Of a stretch of 27,427 nucleotides of DNA, positions 1-10,006 are shown piece after piece. This stretch comes from Phaeoceros laevis (lineage: Eukaryota; Anthocerotophyta; Anthocerotopsida; Notothyladales), in assembly GCA_049999765.1 (NCBI GenBank), contig JBNGIQ010009359.1, positions 274,139 through 301,565 on the forward strand, given 5' to 3'. The notes below the pieces were generated by a model. That model had not been told where the DNA came from and did no database searches. It was given only the letters and a program-made list of their open reading frames with translations. A program made the position numbers and the translations under genes. Position 1 is the stretch's first letter, and each line of letters starts with the position of its first letter.

Positions 1-180
1 CTCCTGCAAGGGAGCTCAAGAGAGCGTGAGAGTACTGAATGGAACTCACTTTATTCCATGGCTAGGCTCTTTTTATACTTCAAGTTAAGATTCTAGAAGT
101 CTCCCTAACTAACAAGTGGCCCAATACAAAACTAATGCTATGATGTGATGACACATAAGGTGTTCTAGTACCTTCTAACA
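1..180 (-). mobile_element. Partial LTR of an LTR-retrotransposon
   Basis: Read on the minus strand, this begins at 180 with TGTTAGAAGGTACTAG, a typical plant LTR start (TG). It then carries a TATA box (tataaaaagagcc, complement of 65-77) and, about 20 nt further on, an AATAAA-type poly(A) signal (complement of 49-55). That order fits an LTR U3-R layout. The other end lies left of the window, so I cannot see the CA terminus, a primer-binding site or coding domains. Bases 181-202 are not purine-rich on the minus strand, so no polypurine tract abuts it; it is more likely a 5' LTR or solo LTR than a 3' LTR. The Copia-like look is an impression only. Confidence 0.55.
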
Positions 181-431
181 GTCCGGTGGAAGGAGCAGCA
201 GGTTTCTTGTGTGCAGCTGAATTACAAGCCCCAGGATTTACCTTGAGGTTTCTAGATGTTGTGCAATTCTCGCGATGCAATTTGTAAGCTTTCAGAACAC
301 GTAATGCTTTTCACAGGGTTGTTGTCAAGCCCCTGTGCACTTCAGAATTCAAAGAGGGCCTTGTCACATCGCCTGCACTTGTGCAAAGCACTTGCTAAAA
401 TTTCAAGAACCGTCCGAAGTAGCTTTGACTT

Positions 432-492
432 GATTAAGGATCGTTCGCTGCCGCTTTGTCAAAGCCAAAGCGGCAGCGGACGATCCTTAATC
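432..492. repeat. Near-perfect 27-bp inverted repeat (hairpin)
   Basis: The left arm 432-458 and right arm 466-492 are complementary at 26 of 27 positions; the remaining pair is a G:U wobble. The loop is only 7 nt (tcaaagc). A second small hairpin follows directly (gctttt / aaaagc, about 492-510). No gene is visible from 181 to 849; this hairpin and the repeat at 758 are the only structures seen there. Confidence 0.9.
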
Positions 493-757
493 GCTTTTTA
501 AGCGAAAAGCATCAACGGAAACGCATGAACTGAAGAGGGTGGGCTTATCCCATGTAGTGGTTAACTTAGACGCACGGTCACGCACCAATGTTAAACGTTA
601 AACAATGGCACCCCCAACTCGGCCTCCATTTTTGGTGAGCCTCATGTCAGAATGTGAGAACGTTCCTCTTTCCAACCATCTGCTCGGGCAGTACCATGCG
701 TAAAGATAGATATGCCGGACGAACATATGGTCTGCCCTGCTTCTGGAACATGTCATA

Positions 758-825
758 CGAATTCCTAAGATAGATAGTTTTCCTAAAGTACGTTCGAATT
801 CCTAAGATAGAAAGTTTTCCTAATT
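758..825. repeat. 37-bp imperfect tandem duplication
   Basis: The motif cgaattcctaagatag(a/t)(a/t)agttttccta starts at 758 and again at 795, a spacing of 37 bp. It lies just upstream of the F-box reading frame. Confidence 0.85.
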
Positions 826-1534
826 ATAAAGGCTTATACTAACGCAGTCTTGAAGAACCCATTGAGCAAAGGAACATTTGCTGAGTTGTTTGCGTTGAGA
901 ACGTCGAAGGACAAAAAGAGGGTGAAGGGCATCAAGGTGAAGGGCATCGAGGAATTACCGCTGGAATTGGTGAGCAACATCGTTCGCAGGCTACCGGTGC
1001 GGTGCTTATTGAGGGCAGCTCCTGTTTGCAAAGCGTGGAGGGAAGAGGTGAAATCGAAGCAATTCGTTAGGGTTTATAACAGTGTTCAAGGATGCATCAC
1101 GGATGTTAATAAGCCTCCCACAGTGGTAGGGCTGGTGAGCTCCTCCGGGAGGCAACCTGTGATGGCGTTCGACACCGAGTTGAAGCAGTGGGTGAGATTC
1201 CCCAACCTCTTCTTCCACGTGCACGGCCACATAGCCAGGCTTGTGGCCCAGGCCAAGGGCCTCTTTGTCCATGCGATCCTGCGATGTCGACCAACGGCGG
1301 AGGTCCTGGACAACGCCAGTTTGGAGTTCCTGTACGGGGAGTGGAGCCGAAAGTCGCATCGGATGGTAAACAACCGTATGACAGGAGAGGTTAAGTGGTT
1401 GCCGCCCATGCTCACTCACAGCATGCATGGGTCCGAGAGGGCCGCCAGAGTGGACCTGGAAGTACTGGACGACGGAGAGGGGGCCGGCAGCTTACAGGAT
1501 CACAAGCATGGACCCTTACGAAGGTATGAAGGTG

Positions 1535-1660
1535 TACGACTCCCGGTTGGATTCTGGAGTCTCTTTCCGGCTAGTTTTGGGTGTACGACTCCCGGTTGGA
1601 TNNNNNNNNNNTACGACTCCCGGTTGGATTTTGGAGTCTCTTTCCGGCTAGTTTTGGGGC
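1535..1660. repeat. 49-bp direct repeat around an assembly gap
   Basis: The unit starting tacgactcccggttggat begins at 1535, again at 1584 (cut off by Ns after 18 nt) and again at 1612 after the gap. Units 1535 and 1612 differ mainly by tc/tt in the word following ggat. The unit length is not a multiple of three, so its copy number decides the F-box reading frame. Confidence 0.9.
1602..1611. other. Assembly gap (10 N) with identical flanks
   Basis: Ten Ns are flanked by the same 18-nt sequence (1584-1601 and 1612-1629). This suggests two overlapping contig ends joined without merging, or a collapsed tandem repeat. Confidence 0.9.
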
Positions 1661-1929
1661 ACCTCTGTTTTTTGACCCTCGCTCTTGCAAAGTCAGCAAT
1701 ACTATGGTGCTGCTGGGAAATGTCTACTACGTGGCAGTCCATTCTGAAGTCAACACGGATGCCATAATCTCCTTCAACTTGGAGGACATGAAGTGGAGGG
1801 TGGTGTACGAATTTGGTCTTGGTCAGGTAGACATGATGAGTCTCGCCAGTTGGGGCGACAAGCTCGTTGTTGCGTTTCTGGAAAAGAAGCAGCCGGGTGG
1901 AAGTGAACCTGCTGGAGGTGACGGAGTTT

Positions 1930-2018
1930 TCGTCCTAATGTTGGAAGTAATTTGTTGGTCCGAGAGGGAGTTATCGTCCTAGATGTTGGAAGTAATTTGT
2001 TGGTCCCAGAGACGAACT
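1930..2018 (+). repeat. 45-bp tandem duplication with one-base deletion
   Basis: The stretch gtccta(g)atgttggaagtaat and its continuation occur at 1932 and 1976. The second copy has an extra G (cctagatg against cctaatg). With that G in both copies the duplication would be in frame and repeat a 15-residue block (VLDVGSNLLV...). Without it the first copy shifts the F-box frame. Confidence 0.85.
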
Positions 2019-2506
2019 TTCCCAAAAGGCTGTTGCCTCGGATGCGTTCTCAGGGCTTCATTTCCCCTATGCTTGGTCAGGGGCGGTATTTGTGCTCTTT
2101 TGATCCTACAGAAGGCAGGGTGGTGGCTTACGATTTCTTCACCAAGCGGTGGGAGAGGTGGCCTGCCTCTCCAGTTCCGTGTTACTTATCTGATTGCAAG
2201 CATTTGCAACTTGTTCAGCTTGAATTCGGACTCCTCCATGTGGCATCGTAACATTATTGTCATTAGGGTACATTGAGCACTCTCCAACAAACATCAGACT
2301 GCAACGATAATCCTGGCCAGCATAGTACAGCATTACGTGTCTTACTCTTTTGTAGGCACGAGTGAGAATATCTGCGCTGGTTCTCACATAACGTGTCAGA
2401 CTAACATAGGTATCACATAAACGCCGATGAAGTAGTTGAGGGGGTCCTGAATTAGACGTCAACTGGGGGATCCAGCTTCCCTCCATGGCCAGATCTACGC
2501 TTTGTC

Positions 2507-2512
2507 AATAAA
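2507..2512 (+). promoter_or_regulatory. Candidate poly(A) signal of the F-box gene
   Basis: AATAAA lies about 255 bp after the F-box stop codon, a plausible 3' UTR distance. Confidence 0.4.
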
Positions 2513-2744
2513 TTCTGCGTGTTCACACCTCTTTGCTGATCCATGTCCAGCTATGGCCAACAATAGTGTACTTGCCCAGGGTCAAATTCTTGATTGCCTG
2601 TGCACGATAACAATACATGGCTAAAGAAGTTTGCTCCAGATCGATCTATAGCTGGGAAACCACTATGAGAAAACGTCAGAACAAATGTTGCAATATCTGA
2701 CGATAGATTTACCTGACGTGGCCAACAGGGTCGTGACAAGAGCC

Positions 2745-2840
2745 GTTCCACAAAGTCTACTATGTGGGAGTCATGCATCGATCAGTGGTATACGCAGGAC
2801 TGATGCCATAGTCTCCTTCAACTTGGAGGACAAGCACCTC
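2745..2840 (+). pseudogene. Decayed F-box gene fragment
   Basis: gatgccatagtctccttcaa and the bases that follow (about 2803-2832) match the F-box gene at 1760-1790 (TDAIISFNLED) almost base for base. The preceding tctactatgtgggagtc matches tctactacgtggcagtc about 50 bp earlier in the parent. Homology fades on both sides and no F-box is seen here. It looks like a partial, degenerate duplicate of the neighbouring gene. Confidence 0.6.
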
Positions 2841-2899
2841 AAACTTACAAGTACCTCGGACAGTTCCCATCGTGACATTCTAGCTAAGGGTCCAAACCA

Positions 2900-3978
2900 A
2901 TGAAACATGCATTGCATTTCATGGATCCAATTGCAAGGTTCAAGAACTTGAGATTGTTTACATCTGTAACTTCCACTGATGTCAACCTGTAGTAGAAGAG
3001 TAGAAATGGAGTGATTGCAAGTGCTGGTGCATAGAGCATATATTACATAGAGCAGGTACTAGGGCAGATGCATAGAGCGTTGAAGCTTGGAACCATTAGA
3101 CACGACTCTGTGCCAAATCTGAGACAAGCCACCATCACAAGCGCAATGATTGAGTGAGAGTGCAAAGCGGAACCAGCTGCAGCGAGAAAGAAACTTACGT
3201 TCTATGTATTAGTTCCCAGCCAGCTGTGTGACCAATCTCCTGCAGCCCCTCATAGTAGCAAAAACCACTTCCCACATTCGTTGTCCGAGATCTGTCTGTC
3301 TACACACAGCAGGACACGGCACTGGCCTGGGCCGCGCACAGCCGCCATTACGTTCGGAGAAGACGACGGCAGGATATCCCGGGCAAGGGAGGCAGTGCAG
3401 CTTGCTCCAGCCCCACTGCCAAGAGGGGATAACCCTAAGCTTCTCCCAAGCACGCAACGAGCGGACTCATGCTGTAGGTACCAATTGCGCGAGCCAGCAG
3501 CCCGCAGGCCGTGCCGCCACAGCACACCACGGCCGCATTGTCCGCTCCCATGGATCCGGAAACAGTGCTCCAGGGTTTCTCGGACTGTCACACCGTCAGC
3601 CATTTGAAAGGCCACCCTGAGTAACCACTGCCTAGTGCGAGTGCCACTGTACCAAACCCGCCCACACTGGCGCTTCCACCACAACCTTGTGGACTGTAAC
3701 ATTCACGATCTAGCAACTGTTCTGCTTCTACCTTCCACCCTTAAAGATGTTGTGAGGTCTAGACACAAACAGGGTAACAAAACAGGCAGCCCCAATATTT
3801 CAAGCGCACTTTTTCCAGCTCAAGGTCCTCTTATGCTGACAGTAACTTCCTTCGATATGTTAGCAATATCCACGGCCAGGGTTGAAGGAAGTCTGTCATT
3901 GATCTTAGTGTATCATTTATGCCAGCTGTCAGTCAAGCCTTGCTCCTGACAGTTTAGGAGAATGCCACCCGATTAGCA
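2900..3978. other. No recognisable gene
   Basis: Several short open frames occur between 3209 and 3702 on both strands, but none matches a family I know and their overlap in GC-rich sequence argues against coding. The word catagagc recurs three times near 3030-3080. Nothing else is supported. Confidence 0.5.
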
Positions 3979-4082
3979 ACTCTTGAACTGGTCACCTAGA
4001 TATACCTTCCATGTGCTGAGTGCCTNNNNNNNNNNACTCTTGAACTGGTCACCTAGATATACCTTCCATGTGCTGAGTGCCT
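3979..4082. other. Assembly gap (10 N) with exact 47-bp flank duplication
   Basis: Bases 3979-4025 and 4036-4082 are identical over 47 nt and lie directly on either side of ten Ns (4026-4035). This is most simply two contigs whose true overlap was not merged, so the duplication and the gap are probably both artefacts. Confidence 0.9.
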
Positions 4083-4090
4083 AAAACTGA

Positions 4091-4134
4091 AGGTTGAGGC
4101 TGAGCTCCTTTTAGGTTGAGGCTGAGCTCCTTTT
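4091..4134. repeat. Exact 22-bp tandem duplication
   Basis: aggttgaggctgagctcc plus tttt occurs at 4091-4112 and again at 4113-4134 without mismatch. A weaker repeat follows: ctgagcaaaggtaga near 4177 recurs near 4430. Confidence 0.95.
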
Positions 4135-4139
4135 ATTTT

Positions 4140-5700
4140 CTCTGTTTGGCAGGGGAAATAAACCCACACTCAGCACATCTGAGCAAAGGTAGACAGACAC
4201 CTTATTTTTAGGTGTATGAAGAACCAGAAATGCGTAGAATTTTTAGGCTAGGGAGGTCAAAAATATTAGTACCGGTGAAAGCAAAAAAGAAGAGGGGAGA
4301 CAAGTCCCCTGGAATAAACATAGTGCTCAGCCAGTAAATCCTTGCCTGAACGGCCAGGGAGGCGTAGAATGATGTAATGCCTGATTGTCGGCCAGGGAGG
4401 CAGCCGCTAGACTCCAAGCTGTTCGACAATCTGAGCAAAGGTAGAGAGATACCTGAATTTTAAAAACCTTTCAAGAGTCCTGAGTAACTGTTGCACAAGG
4501 CACGCAATATCACCCACAAAAGTCAGTTTCATGGCCGACTTTCAAGCCGGGCGTTTCACGCCCTTCGAACGCAAGTTTCATGGGTTTCGAAACCCCGGGC
4601 TCTTAAGGGTTAAAGATCCATGCACAAGAGCACTTCTGAGATTTAGTACTTTTTAGATGGATTTTGAAAGCGGTTTTTTAAACTTTTTTTGAGCTTTTTT
4701 TAGGGGATCTCATGCTGGTCATTAGATAGGGAAAGCAGTCATCTGTTGATATTCAAAAAAATGATTTAAAAATCGTACTCTTTCACATATTTATATTCAG
4801 CATGGTACCTCCAAGCCTACAACTATATCTAGTTCTCTACATCTTTTAGTTTCCCCTTACCTCTGGGCTTCTTACTATTGGCCATGGGTGACTTGTTTTC
4901 ACTAGCCTTCTTTGTTCCAAGTGTTGTCATGTTTTTCCAAACCACTCTTTCCGGTGACTATGTTGTCTTGATTTGAAAGAACAAAATTGAACATTATTCA
5001 TGAATATTTACTCGAGTCCTCAATTCACATCATAGAATATTTCAAAAATATTGAACAATGTGTAGTGCTCTTCTTTGAACCAACTAGCTATTTAAGTGAG
5101 TAGCAAGGTGAGCTCAATTTGCAAAGGGCTCCAATAGGAAAAGACAGATAACAATCTTGAACAAGATGCATCCATACTCTTATATGATCGCAGAATAACA
5201 TGAAATTTTGAAAGTTGATTAAATTGAAAGGATTCATTGGCCGCATGCGGTTGAATGAGTGAGGATTGGACTATGTAGAGTTGCCAAGCTCGAGCTCTTA
5301 ATAGAGCTGGCCTTAGGAATCATGGCCCATAACACTTGCTAGGACTAAAAATGCTGCGAAGGGAGGTCCAGCAAATGAGATTGTAAGCCAACCAAGACCT
5401 TGCAAGGTGTTGCATGGGGTCGATGGCCTTCGGAATTCTCAAGCCTCCTGCTGCTTTGTATCTGTTTTGTTTAACCGTTTAACCCATTCCGGGGTCAGGG
5501 TCACATCTGTTAAGGTAGTTTTCGACAGTGTTTGGCAAGCTGAATTTGGAATTAATAATGTCTGGCATGCAATAGAACTTGCATAGAACATGCTCAATTC
5601 CCATGAGGCTTCGGTTAGCATGACTTTTTCTACTACTACATATACTGAAACACAATGCTTGTCATCTTAACCAAACTCCTATGTTGTTTGTGCTTCTACA
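4140..5700. other. No recognisable gene; AT-rich intergenic or intronic DNA
   Basis: The sequence becomes AT-rich from about 4600 and lacks long open frames. It ends at a pyrimidine-rich splice acceptor (gtgcttctacag, 5690-5701), so its right part may be an intron of the gene described next. Confidence 0.5.
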
Positions 5701-5701
5701 G

Positions 5702-6492
5702 GCTGCACGTTGTGGTGGACGGGCTCTTCAGAATTTCGGGCTTTCACAAGCTGGAGATAATCCACCGTACTACTACGGTGTGTAGAACGAATATCATTTC
5801 CCAGCTCTCTTTATATGATTTGTAAAGATGTTTCCAAGTATTTGACATTGAGTTATAGGCTCTCTGAGGGGACATGGTTGACTGTGTTTCTTGGTTGTTA
5901 CAGCTCCACAAACTTTGCAGCTGGATGTCATCCTTCCAGAAATAAAATGACGAGTTCAACAGATATGTGAAGAAAATCGTTGGGGTGAAGTTGTTGCATC
6001 ATATAGGACAAGAATGGATGCTCGCTCTTCAAATCAATTGTAAGCATCTTCCATTAGCCTATCCATGTTACTCCTTCAAGATGAGTATCAGCTAGAACCT
6101 AGTTCCTGGCCAATTTGTTGTAAGAGTCTTGAATTTCCTTTGAGCTCAATTTGGACTTGAATATTTAGAAGCAGCAAAGCATGATTGTAACATGTCTAGT
6201 AGCGAAATACTTACATATGCTTGTGTAAGATACATCCAGGTATTGCTGTACATTGTCCCTTAGACCTGGAGGAGGGTCTACGTGTACAGGAACTGAGGAG
6301 CTCATCAAGGAAGTGGCTGAACTGTTTGCCTACCGCAAGATGTGGGAGGGCATTTGTACTCATTTGGCAAAGTGTCGCAAATCACAACAAAATTGGCAAA
6401 GTGTCGCAAATCACAACAAAACGCTTCGTCAAGCAGGAGCTCTCGACACTAAAATGGATGAGGAGGTGGAAGTGAATAGAAAGCACGGTCTA
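5702..6492 (+). pseudogene. Exons of an unrecognised protein gene, with in-frame stop
   Basis: I do not recognise this protein. Three exons can be laid out with GT-AG junctions and matching phases: 5702-5777 (ending LSQAGDNPPYYY), 5904-6039 (PQTLQLDVILPEIK, stop, then RVQQICEENRWGEVVASYR), and 6264 onward (PGGGSTCTGTEELIKEVAEL followed by FAYRKMWEGICTHLAK), the last ending at a TAG near 6492. Joining them keeps one frame across both introns, which is hard to get by chance. However, TGA at 5948-5950 interrupts exon 2, and a 29-bp tandem duplication (6364-6421) shifts frame in exon 3. Upstream exons were not found. The gene is probably dead or mis-sequenced; function unknown, perhaps an alpha-helical protein judging from the C-terminal composition. 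Confidence 0.45.
6364..6421. repeat. 29-bp tandem duplication
   Basis: ttggcaaagtgtcgcaaatc plus acaacaaaa occurs at 6364-6392 and 6393-6421, exact over the unit. It lies inside the candidate third exon and is not a multiple of three. Confidence 0.95.
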
Positions 6493-6556
6493 TAGTATGG
6501 TTTCCAGCGTATAGTGCAGCTTTCTAGTGGTTTCCACGAGGCAAATGTATAACCAT

Positions 6557-6630
6557 GGGAGGATATTCAGACTACTATATCTAGACAGAAATTGGGAGGA
6601 TGTTTAGACTACTATTTCTAGACAAAGAGT
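6557..6630. repeat. 37-bp imperfect tandem duplication
   Basis: gggaggat(a/g)tt(c/t)agactact and its continuation tctagaca starts at 6557 and again at 6594, spacing 37 bp. From 6630 to 7560 I see no gene; open frames there are short, overlap on both strands and match nothing known to me. Confidence 0.85.
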
Positions 6631-7567
6631 TTCCTTTGCTATGAAAGCGTGCAGTGCTAGGAACGCGTACTGTGGCTGTGGAGTACTCTGTCCATCGCTG
6701 CTGCCAAAAAATCGAGCAAGCCGAAGCTCCCTACTTGCCCAGCTACAGTCCATCCTGCTCACCTCCCAACGCCCAACGCCCTAATCACGTTCGCCCGGCA
6801 GAATAGGCCCGTCGTGGCGCAACCTGGGGTGGCGCGGTGTCAACCGCGGGTCAGGCCAACCCCGTTAGAACGGGGCATGGTGTTCGCTTCCCGCCCCTCC
6901 ACCTACTCCACTGCCAAGCTGAGCGCAGATCATATGGACGTCGCGGCAGACCCGCACGGGCCTCACTACATCCAGCAGGCCAAGCAAGAAACCTTAAGCT
7001 TGACTATTCAATGCGTGAGTTGCGGGCATGGCCGACCGGCAGCGAAGTAGCAGCTTGAGGCGGCCGGGGTTCTCTGGACGTCCTTGCTCGTCATTCAAGG
7101 CCAGTTGGTGGTGAGCTAGCTCGCTCCAGAATTGAGCCATTATTACCTCCAGCGAGGGATCCAGAGGCGTCTTTTTTGCTATCCCGATTGAGGGAGAGTT
7201 GCATCCATCTGGTTACCACATTTTAGTGTGCCTTCGTGAACCGAGCTGTTGCGGAGACCCAGCGTCTACCATGGCCAGAGAGCTTAGGAAGAGGTTCTGT
7301 CTCCGGTGGGGACGAACCGCCCTGTCACTGAACCGGACTTCCCAAAATCCCCTTACATCAACAGCTGCGTGGTGAAGGCGGCCGCTCCTGATCCCGCATC
7401 TCTGGCTCCAGGATTCCAATTGAATCGGGGGGATTCCACATTCCCGCCCACAGCACAGTCCTGATCAACGACCGCTCTGGGGCCACACAGTCCTGATGTG
7501 TGGCCCCACGGCCAGCCCGACGGGTTCCAGCCTGGCCGTTCAAATTTCGGCCGGGGTAGCAGGCGGT

Positions 7568-7735
7568 CGTGACTGCTGGGAGCAGATTTGGCCATGGAGT
7601 TGGTGGAACTCACCACTGCCAGAATGGTGCAAAGATTCCGCTGTCTCTGTACGTGACTGCTGGGGGCAGATTTGGCCATGCAGTTGGTGAAACTCACCAC
7701 TGCCAGGATGGTGCAAAGATTCCGCTGTCTCTGTA
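7568..7735. repeat. 84-bp tandem duplication
   Basis: The unit starting cgtgactgctggg(a/g)gcagat begins at 7568 and 7652 and ends with cgctgtctctgta each time, with only a few substitutions. The length is 28 codons, so open frames survive through it on both strands. I cannot identify a protein and treat the frames as incidental. Confidence 0.9.
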
Positions 7736-7739
7736 CAGA

Positions 7740-9700
7740 TGATCTTCCGGAGGAAGCTTGGAAGCACTTGCTTTTAAACCTGCCGCTCATGATCAGGGGT
7801 TTAGCGGAAAAAAAGGGGGTTTCAGTATTGCCTCTCACAGTGGCCCCATGCTAAGGCCTCCAGCTACGTCCGGAAATTGAACTGAGGCCTTCAAACACGA
7901 CACGCCCTGTAGATACGGAGCCCGGACGGTGGAACGGTGGAGACTTCTGGAGTCTGTGACCTGTGCGGAGAAGATGGTGTCGCACACTTGAGAGAGAGAA
8001 GCTGTTCTGCAGCTGCAGCCTTGTTGATGTCATCACGGATTGTTTGAAGGTCTCTTGCAGTGTAGTGAAGGATTTTCTCAACAAGTCTGCTCGGAGCTCA
8101 ATTAGTCTTGGAGGTTAAACGAACACACAGTTAATTGTACTAGCTTGGAGAAATGCTTGAAGCTTTCCCTCTCTGCATACACAAGCCAGGCTAGTTTGAA
8201 AACCATGCACTATACCATTGTAATGGCAAAAGCCATCCATCTCTTCATCTTCAAAACAGGGATCCACCACAGCAAAGTCGAGGCCCTGAAAGTAACCTAT
8301 GCTGCCAACTCAAAGCCCACAATCGAGATAAATCAAACCACATCGTTACACTTGCACGTTCGCTGCCAACATACTGATGATACTCAGACAGCAGAAGCCA
8401 TGTTTGTGAGGCTGCAAATACCTTGTCCTTGGTGACCAGACCACCATTGATGATTCGTCCCAGCTTGGGAGTTGTAAGGTGTTGCTACACCTTGCTCGTA
8501 CCTACTGCCTATATTCTACATGACACTGCAATCCAAATGCACAGAGACTTCCATACGTTGCAAGACTTCACGTTTCCCTACTCAACGGAAAGCATGGAGC
8601 CGTGCAACCTAAGAAACTCTCCGGCCAATTTCAGGGGAAACTGCATGAGTCACCCAAACACCACATTTGGCAAGAATTTACTCATACGATGAGGCAGCTG
8701 CCTGCTACCTACGTCGAGGAAGCGCTGGTTAGCTCAAGTTCTGCATCCTTCGCGAAAGGCGCGCAGCGCATCCCTTGTCGGATAATATCCAACCAGGGAT
8801 TCACGACTGCAAAGTCGAAATCGTGAAGGTAACCTATGCTGCCAACCCAAAACCCTAAATCGAGATAAATCAAGCCAAATCGTTACACTTGCAAGTCAGC
8901 TGCCAACATACTGATGATACTCAGACAGCAGAAGCCATATTTGTGAGGCTGCGAATACCTTGTCCTTGGTGACCAGCACCACCATTGATGATGTCATCCC
9001 AGCTCGGGAGTTGTAAGGTGTTGCTGCACCTTGATCGTACATGCTGTCTGTTCTACATAACATTGCAATCCAAATGAACAGAGACTTCCATACTTTGCAC
9101 GAGTTACCCAAACACCACATTTGTCAAGAGTTTACTCATACGATGAGACAGGTGCCTGCTACCTACGTCGAGGAACCACTGGTCATGTTCGGCATCGGAC
9201 ATCGGATAATATGCAACCAAAGCCCTTAGCCCTAAAGCAGGTGAGAAGGATATTGCCTCCACAGACAATCTCAAAAATTATGCTCTGCCTTCCTCCCTTG
9301 GGAAATGTTGCGACAGCTCATGGTAGGACTACAGCTCCTAAGGCTGGCCTTCCTGGGCTTGGAAGCATTTGCTCTCAGACGGCAATGTCCGGAAAATGAA
9401 CTACACTGCAAGAGGCCTTCAAACACAACAGGCCCTACATTGAGCCAGGACGGCAGAGACTTGTGATGTCTATGAGTCTATGATTCTATGACCGGTGAGG
9501 ACACCCAAGAGAGAGAAGCTGACCTACAGCTTTCGATGATATCATCAGCCTTCGTGTCAGTCCGCAGATGGATTGGGGCGGATTCTTTGACAACCGTGGA
9601 TGAGACTACACCACGAAAGCACGTATCTCTCTCTCGGGATGTGATAGGAAAACTCGTTTTGTCATGCCACTTTTCAACAAGCCTGCAGTTGCACAAACCC
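7740..9700. repeat. Nested direct duplications (blocks A-B-B'-A')
   Basis: Block B (about 8262-8800) is repeated in tandem at about 8800-9225: gtaacctatgctgccaac occurs at 8292 and 8829, and long stretches such as the one around catactgatgatactcagac are shared, with indels. Outside them, block A (about 7747-8095) and A' (about 9350-9690) share cttggaagca(c/t)ttgct, gtccggaaa(a/t)tgaact, ggccttcaaacac and agagagagaagctg in the same order. No domain is recognisable on either strand. This may be an old duplicated gene or transposon remnant. Confidence 0.75.
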
Positions 9701-9801
9701 GCAACCCTGTTCTTTCGAATTGGCCCAGTTCAAACGTTGGGCCGAATTTACCTCGACACGTATGGGAGGCTGGTCACATGTGCTCACATGTGTTGTTGCA
9801 T

Positions 9802-9875
9802 GACATGTTGGACATCGGAGAGTAGAGGCGTGTTGCAAGACATGTTGGACAACGCAGAGTGTAGGCGGGGATATC
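9802..9875. repeat. 37-bp imperfect tandem duplication
   Basis: gacatgttggaca starts at 9802 and 9839, followed each time by gagagt/cagagtg and taggcg, spacing 37 bp. Confidence 0.8.
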
Positions 9876-10006
9876 CCAGCCGGAGGACTCATGCTCTAAT
9901 AGACAGGCCAACCGCTTCATCAGAAAGTGCCGCAAAAACTACCTTTCGTCGTGCAGGACAAACCACTTTTCTGCTCCGTACACCTTCCTGAACAGGCTCA
10001 CGCCTG

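Larger units (their letters stand above)
850..2251 (+). pseudogene. F-box protein gene, disrupted (kelch/beta-propeller-like C-terminal part)
   Basis: F-box proteins recruit substrates to SCF ubiquitin ligases by binding SKP1. The reading frame opened at 850 contains a clear F-box at about residues 33-76 (IEELPLELVSNIVRRLPVR followed by LLRAAPVCKAWREEV). The C-terminal half has strand-like blocks ending in FDPTEGRVVAYDFFTKRWERW, as in plant F-box/kelch-like proteins. Three defects are visible. There is no ATG: the frame opens at TTG 850, upstream stop at 808-810, so an upstream exon or a lost start is needed. A 49-bp repeated stretch with a 10-N gap (1602-1611) breaks the frame, but one copy of the unit makes it continuous. 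One base is missing after 1937 in a 45-bp tandem duplication, and the frame then continues from 1952 to the TAA at 2249-2251. An AATAAA signal lies at 2507-2512. It may be a pseudogene, or a real gene damaged by assembly errors. Confidence 0.75.

Noticed and set aside
3250-3702. 150-residue minus-strand open frame with an internal MADGVTVRETLEH
   Set aside because: Competing open frames overlap on the other strand, no domain is seen and no splice context supports it.
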